From the NCBI GenBank assembly GCA_028291445.1, contig JAQGIA010000687.1, positions 1-14,598 of the forward strand: a DNA stretch of 14,598 bases. Direction: 5' to 3'. Shown here piece by piece: positions 1 through 6,697 of this stretch. Positions within the stretch are counted from its first letter, which is position 1, and each line of letters opens with the position of its first letter. The notes under the pieces are model-generated. The model had not been told where the DNA came from. It saw only the letters and a list, made by a program, of their open reading frames with translations, and did no database searches. The DNA is from Belnapia sp. (GTDB lineage: Bacteria > Pseudomonadota > Alphaproteobacteria > Acetobacterales > Acetobacteraceae). Made by a program: the position numbers and the translations under genes.

Positions 1-544
1 GCTCCAGCTTCTTCTCGATCGCCTCGATCGGCTGGCCGGTATGCTTCACGTAGATCTCGTTCAGCCGCTGCCGCAGCTTCAGGATCTCGCGCGCCTGGAT
101 CTCGATGTCGGTCGCCTGGCCCTGCGCGCCGCCCGAGGGCTGGTGCACCATCACCCGGCTGTTCGGCAGGCAGAAGCGCTTGCCCGTGGCGCCGGCGGTC
201 AGCAGCAGGGACCCCATGGAGGCTGCCTGGCCGATGCAGACCGTGCTGACGGGCGAACGAATATACTGCATGGTGTCATACATCGCGAGGCCGGCGGAGA
301 CGACGCCGCCCGGGCTGTTGATGTAGAAGGCGATATCCTTGTTCGGATTTTCGCTCTCGAGGAACAGCAACTGGGCGCAGATCAGCGACGAAACCTGGTC
401 GAAGACCGGTCCCGTCAGGAAGATGATCCGTTCCTTCAGCAGCCGCGAATAGATGTCGTAGGACCGCTCGCCCCGCGCCGTCTGCTCGACGACCATGGGG
501 ACCAGGGTATTGTTGTAGACCTCGACAGGATCACGGTCCCGCAT
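1..544 (-). CDS. clpP: ATP-dependent Clp protease proteolytic subunit ClpP (3' end outside window)
   Basis: ClpP is the serine-protease subunit of the ClpXP and ClpAP machines; it forms two stacked heptameric rings in the cytoplasm and degrades unfolded, ssrA-tagged and N-degron proteins. The visible 181 residues start [20 protein letters not shown] and contain the family signatures. The nucleophile is S109 in GQAASMGS and the catalytic histidine is H134 in VMVHQPSGG, with the glycine-rich NSPGG segment at residues 76-80. The triad aspartate is expected just past the last visible residues (EKKLE) and is cut off by the window edge. The start is the ATG whose complement is at 542-544. An AAAGG Shine-Dalgarno lies about 6 bases upstream, and the N-terminus matches the short propeptide-like leader of proteobacterial ClpP. 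It lies 205 bp downstream of tig on the same strand, the usual order, so clpX is expected next. The reading frame is intact. Confidence is very high. Confidence 0.97.
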   Translation of the reverse strand, partial: MRDRDPVEVYNNTLVPMVVEQTARGERSYDIYSRLLKERIIFLTGPVFDQVSSLICAQLLFLESENPNKDIAFYINSPGGVVSAGLAMYDTMQYIRSPVSTVCIGQAASMGSLLLTAGATGKRFCLPNSRVMVHQPSGGAQGQATDIEIQAREILKLRQRLNEIYVKHTGQPIEAIEKKLE

Positions 545-564
545 GGACGTACCTTTCAGACAGG

Positions 565-603
565 GGGTCCCCGGCTCGCGCCGAGGCCCCGAACCGGGGA
601 CCC
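565..603 (-). promoter_or_regulatory. Perfect 10-bp inverted repeat in the clpP leader
   Basis: GGGTCCCCGG at 565-574 is matched exactly by CCGGGGACCC at 594-603, with a 19-nt loop. The structure ends 20 bases upstream of the clpP start codon and leaves the Shine-Dalgarno free. A shorter hairpin, CCCCG/CGGGG at 587-599, uses part of the same arm, so the two folds exclude each other. No T-run follows on the minus strand, so it is not a classical intrinsic terminator. A leader RNA structure or protein site controlling clpP is an inference. Confidence 0.4.
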
Positions 604-639
604 GGGCTGGCTGAACCGGCACCGCCGCCGTCAGCCTAG

Positions 640-668
640 CCCGAGGCTATTAATGTGGTGCAACCAGG
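640..668 (-). promoter_or_regulatory. Candidate clpP promoter region
   Basis: The tig-clpP gap holds one AT-containing patch. On the minus strand it reads TTGCAC as a -35-like hexamer (complement 660-665), with TAGGCT 19 bases downstream as a weak -10-like hexamer. The -10 match and the spacing are poor. It is listed because clpP often has a promoter separate from tig; co-transcription is equally possible. Confidence 0.2.
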
Positions 669-681
669 GCCGTGCCGGAAG

Positions 682-701
682 TCCCCGCCGAACGGCGGGG
701 G
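682..701 (-). terminator. GC-rich hairpin after tig, possible weak terminator
   Basis: CCCCGCCG at 683-690 pairs perfectly with CGGCGGGG at 693-700, giving a 7-bp stem with a 4-nt loop about 50 bases past the tig stop. The minus-strand sequence after it is ACTTCC with no real U-tract. It could be a processing or stabilising hairpin rather than a terminator. Confidence 0.3.
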
Positions 702-749
702 TCGCCCGGATATCCCCAGGCTGCCCCCAACCCCTTTCCGCCGGGTGAA

Positions 750-2609
750 TCAGGCGGCTGCGGCGGCCGACAGCTCCTCGGGGGCCACCGTCCGCTCGGT
801 CACCTTGGCCAGCTCCAGCATGAAGTCGACCACCTTCTCCTCGAAGATCGGCGAGCGGAGGTTCTCGGCGGCCTGGGGATTCTTGCGGAAGAACTCCATC
901 ACCTGCTGCTCCTGGCCCGGATAACGGGCGGCCTCCTGGCGCATCGCCCGGGACAGCTCGTCGGCCGTGACCGTGATGTTGTTGGTCCGGCCGATCTCGG
1001 AGAGCAGCAGGCCGAGCCGGATGCGGCGCTCGGCGATGGCGCGGTAATCCGCCTTCAGCGTCGCCTCATCCTTGCCCTTGTCGTCCTCGTCCAGCCGCTC
1101 GGCCTTCATGTCGGCCTCGATCCGCTGCCAGATCTGGGCGAATTCGGCCTCCACCATGCCCTCCGGCACGCCGAAGCTGGCCCGCTCCGCCAGCCCGTCG
1201 AGCAGCGCCCGCTTGACCTTCAGCCGCGACAGATTGTCGTATTCCTGCTGCAACGAGCCACGGACCGCCTCCTGCAGCTTGGCCAGGTCCTCGAAGCCCA
1301 TGGTCTTGGCCAGCTCGTCGTCGGCCACCGGATTGACCGGGGTCTTGAGCGACTTGCAGGTCACCTCGAACACCGCCGCCCGGCCGGCCAGTTCCTTGGC
1401 ACCGTATTCGGCCGGGAAGGCGACCTTCACCTGGCGGCTCTCACCGGCCTTGATGCCCTCGAGCTGCTCGGTGAAGCCGGGGATGAAGCCGGTGCCGCCC
1501 ACTTCGATCGGCATCTCGGTCGCCGTCCCGCCCGGGAAGGGCTCGGCCTCGACCTCACCGCCTGCCGCCGTCGCCAGGCTCGGCGCGGCGATCCGCAGGG
1601 TAAAGTCGACCGGCTCCTCGCCAAGGCGGCCGATCTGGAACAACGGGATCACCCCGGCGATGGCGGTGCCGGCCTCATCGGTTTCCGCCGCCAGCGTTGC
1701 CGCCTGCCGCTGATCGGCCAGCGGCGCTTCGGTCGGCAGCGTCAGGTTGCCGACGGCATTCTTCACGCCCTTGCCCTCGGCATTCCGCGCCACGAGAACG
1801 AACTGCGCCCGCGCGCCGGCCGGCAGGCTGCCGGCCAGCAACTGGACCGCGGCGCCCAGGCTGAATTCGGTGCCGGTCCCGGCCGGGATCGGGCTGCGGA
1901 TGAAATCGACTCGCGCCGCCTTCATCTGGCCCTGGAAACGGATGTCGGCATAGGCGAAGCCTTCCGCCTCGCCGGTGCCGACCAGGCTCGCGGTGCCCTC
2001 CTTCTCGCCATGCAGGCGCCAGGACTTCGGCAGCGCATTGGCTCCCGGCACGACCGGATCGGCCAGCAGATTGGCCGAGGCGGCGACCAGCCGACCGACG
2101 AAGTCGCAGACCGCGACCTCCCCCTTGGCCGCGCCGCGGTCCTCGGTGAGGTCCTCGAGCTTGCGGTTGCGGGCGGCGATCTGTTCGATCGTCTGTGCCA
2201 CCTGCGCCTCGGCCGGCTCAGCCTTCAGCCGCTCAACCTCGATCCCGGCGAAGTCGGGCATCGGGATCTCCGGCAGCACCTCGACCTCGAATTTGAATTC
2301 CAGGTCGGCGCCATCGGCGAAATTGACCAGCTCGATCTTGGGCTGCAGGGCCGGGCGCAGGCCACGGTCGGTGACCACCTGCTGCGTCGCCTTGTTGACC
2401 GACTGCTCCAGCACCTCGCTCATCACCGCCTGGCCATAGCGCTGCTTGACCACCGTCGCCGGGATCTTGCCGGGGCGGAAGCCGGGCAGGCGCAGGTCGC
2501 GGCCCAGCTCATCCAGCCGGCGCGTCCGCTCGGCCGCGATGTCGGCCGCCGGGACCAGGATGGTATAGGCCCGCTTCAGCCCGTCGTTCGCGACCTCGGT
2601 CACCTGCAT
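750..2609 (-). CDS. tig: Trigger factor with a large domain inserted in its FKBP/PPIase domain
   Basis: Trigger factor is the ribosome-bound chaperone and peptidyl-prolyl isomerase that meets nascent chains at the exit tunnel. The start is MQVTEVANDGLKRAYTI (ATG complement 2607-2609), which matches family N-termini; the open frame upstream only reads through the tRNA gene. The protein has 619 residues against about 430-450 for the family. The N-terminal ribosome-binding domain is intact, with the GFRPGKIP signature at 43-50. The FKBP domain begins normally (DFVGRL, 169-174), breaks off, then resumes at EPFPGGTATEM (356-366) and GFIPGFTEQLEG (375-385), ending near TCKS at 420. Residues about 175-352 between them are foreign to the family and are listed separately. 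The C-terminal helical chaperone domain (about 425-605) looks complete. Removing the insert leaves about 441 residues. The gene sits between tRNA-Leu and clpP. Its identity is certain; the effect of the insert is unknown. Confidence 0.96.
   Translation of the reverse strand: MQVTEVANDGLKRAYTILVPAADIAAERTRRLDELGRDLRLPGFRPGKIPATVVKQRYGQAVMSEVLEQSVNKATQQVVTDRGLRPALQPKIELVNFADGADLEFKFEVEVLPEIPMPDFAGIEVERLKAEPAEAQVAQTIEQIAARNRKLEDLTEDRGAAKGEVAVCDFVGRLVAASANLLADPVVPGANALPKSWRLHGEKEGTASLVGTGEAEGFAYADIRFQGQMKAARVDFIRSPIPAGTGTEFSLGAAVQLLAGSLPAGARAQFVLVARNAEGKGVKNAVGNLTLPTEAPLADQRQAATLAAETDEAGTAIAGVIPLFQIGRLGEEPVDFTLRIAAPSLATAAGGEVEAEPFPGGTATEMPIEVGGTGFIPGFTEQLEGIKAGESRQVKVAFPAEYGAKELAGRAAVFEVTCKSLKTPVNPVADDELAKTMGFEDLAKLQEAVRGSLQQEYDNLSRLKVKRALLDGLAERASFGVPEGMVEAEFAQIWQRIEADMKAERLDEDDKGKDEATLKADYRAIAERRIRLGLLLSEIGRTNNITVTADELSRAMRQEAARYPGQEQQVMEFFRKNPQAAENLRSPIFEEKVVDFMLELAKVTERTVAPEELSAAAAA
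1554..2087 (-). other. Inserted beta-jelly-roll-like domain (residues about 175-352 of trigger factor)
   Basis: This in-frame segment of about 178 codons interrupts the FKBP fold between the strands ending DFVGRL and starting EPFPGG. Its sequence follows a pattern I recognise from phage tail-fibre and carbohydrate-binding jelly-roll modules of Acetobacteraceae. NLLADP opens it, then ALPKSW, VGTGEAEGFAYADIRFQG and LGAAVQLLAGSLPAG. RNAEGKG follows, and VDFTLRIAAPSLA closes it. It has no cysteine, no membrane segment and no known catalytic motif, and reads as mostly beta-strand. Codon use looks like the flanking gene. Family assignment is from memory of the pattern, not from a search. Confidence 0.75.
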
Positions 2610-2674
2610 CGTCGTCACTCTCTTCCCAAAATCCCGTGTCGGCACCGAAATCGCAGCCAGTGGTGCGGCCCCCT

Positions 2675-2759
2675 TGGTGCGGGCGGAGGGATTTGAACCC
2701 CCAAGGCTTGCGCCACTGGAACCTAAATCCAGCGTGTCTGCCAGTTCCACCACGCCCGC
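2675..2759 (-). tRNA. tRNA-Leu (anticodon UAG)
   Basis: Read on the minus strand, the acceptor stem GCGGGCG pairs with CGCCCGC, followed by discriminator A and an encoded CCA (complement 2675-2677). The anticodon arm is CTGGA-TTTAGGT-TCCAG, giving anticodon TAG. The long class II variable arm (around TGGCGCAAGCCT) is typical of tRNA-Leu, and the T arm carries GGTTCAAAT. Length is 85 nt including CCA. It lies 65 bp upstream of tig on the same strand and may share its transcript. Confidence 0.97.
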
Positions 2760-2775
2760 TTACGCCGAGGCGCCT

Positions 2776-2793
2776 GGCCTCCCCTCGGAGGCC
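2776..2793 (-). other. Perfect 7-bp hairpin in the tRNA-Leu leader
   Basis: GGCCTCC at 2776-2782 pairs with GGAGGCC at 2787-2793 around a 4-nt loop, 17 bases upstream of the mature tRNA 5' end. It lies between the candidate promoter and the tRNA, so it could be part of the precursor leader. No further evidence for a function. Confidence 0.3.
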
Positions 2794-2817
2794 CGGCACC
2801 GCAGCGACGAACGGGGG

Positions 2818-2846
2818 CGTTTAGCGCAGCCCCGGCCGCTTTCCAA
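2818..2846 (-). promoter_or_regulatory. Candidate sigma-70-type promoter for tRNA-Leu/tig
   Basis: On the minus strand TTGGAA (complement 2841-2846, 4 of 6 to TTGACA) is followed after exactly 17 bases by TAAACG (complement 2818-2823, 3 of 6 to TATAAT). This would start transcription about 50 bases before the tRNA. The spacing is ideal but the hexamers are weak. Confidence 0.35.
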
Positions 2847-2875
2847 GGCTACCCCCGCATCCGGGCCGAATTTGC

Positions 2876-2930
2876 CTGGCGCGACGCGCCGAATTGGTTT
2901 GGTCCCGCTGGCGCGACGCGCCGAATTGGT
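2876..2930. repeat. Two copies of a 23-bp unit with palindromic core, 32-bp period
   Basis: The 23 bases at 2876-2898 recur without mismatch at 2908-2930. Each copy contains the near-perfect palindrome GGCGCGACGCGCC followed by GAATTGGT. A partial third copy of the GCCGAATT core occurs at 2865-2872. The repeats lie in a 237-bp gene-free gap between tRNA-Leu and the acylase, whose transcription diverges. They could be binding sites for a regulator, short hairpins in RNA, or a decayed dispersed repeat. Nothing in the window decides between these. Confidence 0.7.
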
Positions 2931-2979
2931 CCGGCCGGCGCGATGGACCTGCCCCCAGCCGTCGGGCCATAGGGAAGCC

Positions 2980-3024
2980 ATGATCCGAACCGCCCAATGC
3001 CCAAGCAGCCAGCCGCCATGCTGA
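2980..3024 (+). CDS. Possible 14-codon leader ORF coupled to the acylase
   Basis: The best Shine-Dalgarno in this region, AGGGAAG at 2971-2977, precedes not the acylase start but an ATG at 2980. That ATG opens a 14-codon ORF (MIRTAQCPSSQPPC). Its TGA at 3022-3024 lies immediately after an in-frame acylase ATG at 3018-3020, in the arrangement ATGCTGA. Both candidate acylase starts (2997 and 3018) lack their own Shine-Dalgarno, so translational coupling through this leader is plausible. The peptide resembles nothing known to me. Confidence 0.25.
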   Translation: MIRTAQCPSSQPPC

Positions 3025-5471
3025 CCCCTCGCCCGCAGCGCCGGCGCTTCCGCTGGCTGCGCCGGCTCGGGCTCGGCCTGATCGCCTTGGTGCTTGCCGC
3101 CGCCGCCAGCCTGGCCGGCGCCCTGTGGTGGAGCCTTCCCGCGGCGGAGGCCAGCCTCCCCCTCCCTGGCCTCGCCGCCCCGGTCACCGTCACCCTCGAT
3201 GCCCAGGGCATCCCCCGCATTGCCGCCACCGGGGAACGCGACGCGGCCATGGCGCTCGGCTGGCTGCATGCCCGCGACCGGATGTTCCAGATGGAGCTGA
3301 TGCGGCGTGGCGCCGCCGGTCGGCTGGCCGAGCTGGTCGGCGAGCCGGCGCTCCGGATCGACCGCTTCACCCGCACCCTCGGCCTCGCCCGCCGCGCCGC
3401 CGCCGATCTCGAGACCCTGCCGGCTGAGACCCGCGACCTGCTCGATGCCTATGCCGCCGGGGTGAATGCCTGGCTCGGCGCGAAGGGCCGCTTCGCCGCG
3501 CCGGAATTCCTTGCCCTCGGCGCGCCGGAGCCCTGGCGGCCGGAGCACAGCCTGCTCTGGGGCAAGGTCATGGGGCTTTGGCTCTCGGGCAACTGGCGGA
3601 GCGAGTTGGACCGCGCCCGGCTCGACACCCTGCTGCCCGCCGAGCGCCTGCGCGAGCTATGGCCCGAGGATACCAGCCCCGGCGACCCTCGGGTGGCGCT
3701 GGAGGCGGCGGCGCTCGGCCGCCTCGCTGACGTCCTGCCGCGCTTCCCGGGCATCGGGACCCTGCCCGCCTCGGCCAGCAACGCCTGGGCGGTGACCGGG
3801 GCGCGCTCCGCCACCGGCGCGCCGCTGCTCGCCTCCGACCCGCATCTCGGCTTCCAGGCACCCATCCTCTGGTACCTGGCACGGATCGACCTGGCCGATG
3901 GCCGCATGCTGGCCGGCGCCACCAGCCCCGGCGTGCCCTTCATGGTCATCGGCCGCAACGCCAACCTCGCCTGGGGCTTCACCACCACCCATTCGGATAC
4001 CCAGGATGTCTTCGTCGAGCGCCTGACCGGCCCCGATATGCCGGATGCCTATCAAACGCCCGAAGGCCCCCGCCCCTTCACCATTATCGAGGAGGTCATC
4101 CGCATCCGTGACGCCGAACCGCAGCGGCTGCGGGTACGGGAGACGCGGCATGGCCCGGTGATCTCCGACCTCGACGGCATGGCGGCTGGCCCAAGGGGTG
4201 GCCCAAGGGACGGCCCAGGGGGCGGCCCAGGGGACGGCCCAGGGGGCGGCCCAGGGGAACCAGCCGGCACCGTGCTCGCCGTCGCCATGGCCAATCTCGC
4301 CCCTGCCGATACCGCCGCCGCCGGGCTGCATGCGCTGAACCGTGCCGGCTCGGTCGCCGAGGCGCGGGGGGCGGCGGCGCTGATCACCAGCCCCTCGCAG
4401 AATCTGATGCTGGCCGATGCCGCCGGGCGCATCGCCCTGCTGCTGACCGGCCGCACCCCGCTGCGCCGCACCGGCGACGGCACCCGGCCCGTCCCCGGCT
4501 GGGACGGCAGCCACGACTGGCTCGGCTGGGTGCCCTTCGATTCGCTGCCGCATGCCGAGGATCCGCCCGGCGGCGCCCTGGCCAATGCCAACAACCGGGT
4601 GGCGCCGGCCGACCATCCGGTCTTCCTCGGCCGCGACTGGTTCGCCGACTGGCGCTTCCGCCGCATCGCCACCCTGCTGGCCGCCCGGCCGCTGCATGAC
4701 GCCGCCAGCTTCGCCACCATGCAGCGCGACACGGTCTCGCCCTTCGCCCAGGCGCTGACCGGTCCCGAGTCGCTGCTGCGCCACCTGCCGCCGCAGCCCG
4801 GCGCGGCCGGCACCGCCCAGGCGCTGCTGCTCGCCTGGGATGGCGACGTCGCCGCAGACCGGCCGCAGCCGCTCATCTTCAATGCCTGGATCCGCCGCCT
4901 CGGCCGCCTCGCCCTGGCCAGCGGCGGCGTGCCGGCCGGCGCCTGGTCGGCCGATGCCGGTTTCCTTCAGCGGGTGCTCGCCGCGGATGGCAGCGGTGCC
5001 GCCTGGTGCGACGGCGATTGCGCCGCGCTGGCCGCCCGTGCCCTGGCCGAGGCGGTCGCCGAACTGCAACCCACCGAGGGCGCCGACCCGGCGGGCTGGC
5101 GCTGGGGCCGGGTGCATGTCGCCCGCTTCGAGCATCCGCTGCTGCGCGTCCTGCCCGGCCTCGGCCGGCTGACCCGGCTGGAGGCGGCGACCGGGGGTGA
5201 CGACTGGACCATCTCCCGCGGCGGCATGCGCGGCGGCGAAGGACCGGAGGGCTTCGCGCATGTGCATGGCGCCGGGCTGCGGCTGGTCGCCGACCTGGCC
5301 GACCCGGAGGCGACGCTGGCGGTCATCGCCACCGGCCAGTCGGGCCACCCGCTCTCGGCCCATTGGGGCGATCTGCTGGCGCCATGGCGGGATGGCGGGA
5401 TGATCCGGCTCGGCCGGGCGGCGACCGGGCCGGTCATCCGGCTGCGCCCGGCGCCCGGGGGCGCCCCTTGA
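2997..5471 (+). CDS. Penicillin/AHL acylase-family Ntn-hydrolase, membrane-anchored
   Basis: The family cleaves amide bonds of N-acylated substrates such as beta-lactams and acyl-homoserine lactones; it is made as a precursor that self-processes into alpha and beta chains in the periplasm. The protein has 824 residues from the ATG at 2997, or 817 from the ATG at 3018. An arginine-rich start (PQRRRFRWLRR) precedes a membrane or signal segment at about residues 24-46. The alpha chain has GIPRIAA (71-77) and ALGWLHARDRMFQMELMRR (86-104). The nucleophile is S261 in SNAWAVTGARS, followed by LLASDPHLGF (278-286), FTTTHSDTQDVF (328-339) and NANNRV (530-535), which would supply the oxyanion asparagine. 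A Gly/Pro-rich minisatellite interrupts the beta chain at 398-421. The gene stands alone, and the substrate cannot be predicted from sequence. The family call is secure; the start is uncertain because neither ATG has a good ribosome site. Confidence 0.93.
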   Translation: MPKQPAAMLTPRPQRRRFRWLRRLGLGLIALVLAAAASLAGALWWSLPAAEASLPLPGLAAPVTVTLDAQGIPRIAATGERDAAMALGWLHARDRMFQMELMRRGAAGRLAELVGEPALRIDRFTRTLGLARRAAADLETLPAETRDLLDAYAAGVNAWLGAKGRFAAPEFLALGAPEPWRPEHSLLWGKVMGLWLSGNWRSELDRARLDTLLPAERLRELWPEDTSPGDPRVALEAAALGRLADVLPRFPGIGTLPASASNAWAVTGARSATGAPLLASDPHLGFQAPILWYLARIDLADGRMLAGATSPGVPFMVIGRNANLAWGFTTTHSDTQDVFVERLTGPDMPDAYQTPEGPRPFTIIEEVIRIRDAEPQRLRVRETRHGPVISDLDGMAAGPRGGPRDGPGGGPGDGPGGGPGEPAGTVLAVAMANLAPADTAAAGLHALNRAGSVAEARGAAALITSPSQNLMLADAAGRIALLLTGRTPLRRTGDGTRPVPGWDGSHDWLGWVPFDSLPHAEDPPGGALANANNRVAPADHPVFLGRDWFADWRFRRIATLLAARPLHDAASFATMQRDTVSPFAQALTGPESLLRHLPPQPGAAGTAQALLLAWDGDVAADRPQPLIFNAWIRRLGRLALASGGVPAGAWSADAGFLQRVLAADGSGAAWCDGDCAALAARALAEAVAELQPTEGADPAGWRWGRVHVARFEHPLLRVLPGLGRLTRLEAATGGDDWTISRGGMRGGEGPEGFAHVHGAGLRLVADLADPEATLAVIATGQSGHPLSAHWGDLLAPWRDGGMIRLGRAATGPVIRLRPAPGGAP
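4188..4259 (+). repeat. Six tandem copies of a 12-bp in-frame unit inside the acylase gene
   Basis: Six consecutive 12-bp units of the form GGCCCARGGGRN occupy 4188-4259 and encode GPRG-GPRD-GPGG-GPGD-GPGG-GPGE. Units three to six alternate GGC and GAC/GAA endings, so the last part also behaves as a 24-bp repeat. The unit is a multiple of three, so copy-number change lengthens or shortens a flexible loop in the beta chain without a frameshift. Confidence 0.92.
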
Positions 5472-5524
5472 GTGCCCCGTGGCTGCCGTGGGATTGCCGC
5501 GTGATGCCGCTTGGGCGTAACGAC

Positions 5525-5545
5525 ATAAGCCGGCAATAAGCCGGG
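5525..5545 (+). repeat. Short direct repeat upstream of bpt
   Basis: ATAAGCCGG occurs at 5525-5533 and again at 5536-5544, two bases apart, in the 130-bp gap between the acylase stop and bpt. At one helical turn spacing it could be a regulator site, but it may be chance. No clear promoter hexamers were recognised in this gap. Confidence 0.3.
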
Positions 5546-5601
5546 AGGGCGCAAGCTGGCGGTTGATTCCGGCGCCCGCCGCGCCGAGACTATCCTACCA
5601 T

Positions 5602-6372
5602 ATGCTGCATCGCCCCAACCGCCGCCCGCAGTTCTTCTACACCACCGCGCCTTTGCCCTGCCCCTATCTGGCAGGCAGGACGGAACGGAAGATCGTGACC
5701 GAACTGACCGGGCCCGACGCCGAGGCGTTGCACGACCGCCTGTCCCGCGCCGGCTTCCGCCGCAGCCACAACATCGCCTATTCGCCGGTCTGCCCGGGCT
5801 GCACCGCCTGCATCCCCATCCGCATCCTGGTCCCGCAATTCGAGCCCAACCGGGCGCAGCGCAAGCTGCAGAAGGCCAATGCCGACATCGCCACCTTCGA
5901 GATGCCGGCCCGCGCCACCGCCGAGCAATTCGCCCTGTTCCAGCGCTACCAGCAGGCCCGGCACGGCGAGGGCGACATGGCGGCGATGGGCTTCTACGAC
6001 TACCGCGCCATGGTCGAGGACACGCCGATCACCACCGGCATGGTCGAATTCCGTGACTCCCAGGACCGGCTGGTCGGTGCCTGCCTGACCGATTGGCTGA
6101 CCGATGGGCTCTCCGCCGTCTATTCCTTCTACGACCCGGCCGCCCCCCGCCGCTCGCTCGGCAGTTGGGCGATCCTTTGGTTGATCGCCCGGGCCCAGGC
6201 GCTCGGCCTGCCCTACGTCTACCTGGGCTACTGGGTCCCCGAGAGCCGCAAGATGACCTACAAAAGCCGCTTCCGCCCCAGCGAGGTGCTGACCGGCGGG
6301 GTCTGGCGGGTGCTCGAGGAAGCCCCGCCCCTGGCCGATGAAGTCGAGTCGGTCTCGCTCGACCTGGGCTGA
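5602..6372 (+). CDS. bpt: Aspartate/glutamate leucyltransferase (Bpt)
   Basis: Bpt transfers leucine from Leu-tRNA to proteins whose N-terminus is Asp or Glu (EC 2.3.2.29), creating a primary N-degron that ClpS delivers to ClpAP. The 256-residue product shows the expected PQFFYTTAPLPCPYLAGRTE block at 9-28 and the cysteine-rich SPVCPGCTACIPIRI at 61-75. It also has RHGEGDM (120-126), YSFYDP (174-179) and GYWVPESRKMTYKSRFRPSE (209-228), the ATE-type acyltransferase core. Length matches the family (about 240-260). I chose the ATG at 5602. A TTG at 5563 would add 13 residues and lies about 14 bases after GGGAGG, so it cannot be excluded. No operon partner is visible; ClpP, the end point of this pathway, is encoded 5 kb away in this window. 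Confidence 0.94.
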   Translation: MLHRPNRRPQFFYTTAPLPCPYLAGRTERKIVTELTGPDAEALHDRLSRAGFRRSHNIAYSPVCPGCTACIPIRILVPQFEPNRAQRKLQKANADIATFEMPARATAEQFALFQRYQQARHGEGDMAAMGFYDYRAMVEDTPITTGMVEFRDSQDRLVGACLTDWLTDGLSAVYSFYDPAAPRRSLGSWAILWLIARAQALGLPYVYLGYWVPESRKMTYKSRFRPSEVLTGGVWRVLEEAPPLADEVESVSLDLG

Positions 6373-6433
6373 TCTTTTTCCCTATGCCGCCGGTGGCGGC
6401 AATCGCCCAGGCGCCGGGCCGGCCTGCCAAGCT

Positions 6434-6646
6434 TCAGTGCGCGCTGAACATCGTTCCGGGCGGTGGCTCGATCGGCAGGCAGACCAGCCGCGTGCCCGGA
6501 CGTGGCGTGTTCTGCCCTACCGCGGCCTCGCAGTCCGAGAGGCTGGGATAGGTGCGGAAACCGAGCGTCGGCAGCCGATCCGGCACTGCCCCACCGGCTC
6601 CGGCGACCGCCGCCATGGTGGCGACGACGATGACGAAATCCGTCAT
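6434..6646 (-). CDS. Small exported protein of unknown function (70 aa)
   Basis: This is a short protein I do not recognise by name. Residues 1-20 (MTDFVIVVATMAAVAGAGGA) form a hydrophobic signal-peptide-like segment. A mature part of about 50 residues follows, with RTYPSLSDCEAA (31-42) and GTRLVCLPIE (51-60). Its two cysteines (39 and 56) could form one disulfide in the periplasm. The pattern of an aromatic residue, DCE and a late CLP is common in small exported proteobacterial proteins. I preferred the ATG complement 6644-6646 because AAGGA lies 9 bases upstream. An ATG three codons earlier (6655) and a longer open frame to 6733 have worse ribosome sites. It is convergent with bpt, 61 bp away. 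Codon bias and sensible architecture support a real gene. Confidence 0.65.
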   Translation of the reverse strand: MTDFVIVVATMAAVAGAGGAVPDRLPTLGFRTYPSLSDCEAAVGQNTPRPGTRLVCLPIEPPPGTMFSAH

Positions 6647-6697
6647 ATCCGACATTCCTTGCGCGACTGCCGCGCCGGGATGGAGACTATCCGCTGC

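Noticed and set aside
672..2696. 674-codon plus-strand open frame opposite tig
   Set aside because: It is the antisense of tig, with protein rich in Arg, Leu, Gly and His and no domain pattern; it is explained by high third-position GC of the real gene.
2610..2753. N-terminal extension of trigger factor by 48 codons
   Set aside because: The extension translates the tRNA-Leu gene, and the family N-terminus begins at MQVTEV.
2674..3024. 116-codon plus-strand open frame
   Set aside because: Its first part is the complement of the tRNA and the rest covers the intergenic repeats; no protein-like pattern. Only its last 14 codons with their own ribosome site were kept as a possible leader.
3657..5363. 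568-codon minus-strand open frame opposite the acylase
   Set aside because: Antisense of a clear Ntn-hydrolase; the protein is low-complexity Gly/Arg/Ala-rich without domains.
6386..6400. Hairpin GCCGCC/GGCGGC next to a T-run as bpt terminator
   Set aside because: The T-run (6373-6379) precedes the hairpin on the plus strand and becomes an A-run on the minus strand, so it has the wrong order for an intrinsic terminator on either strand.
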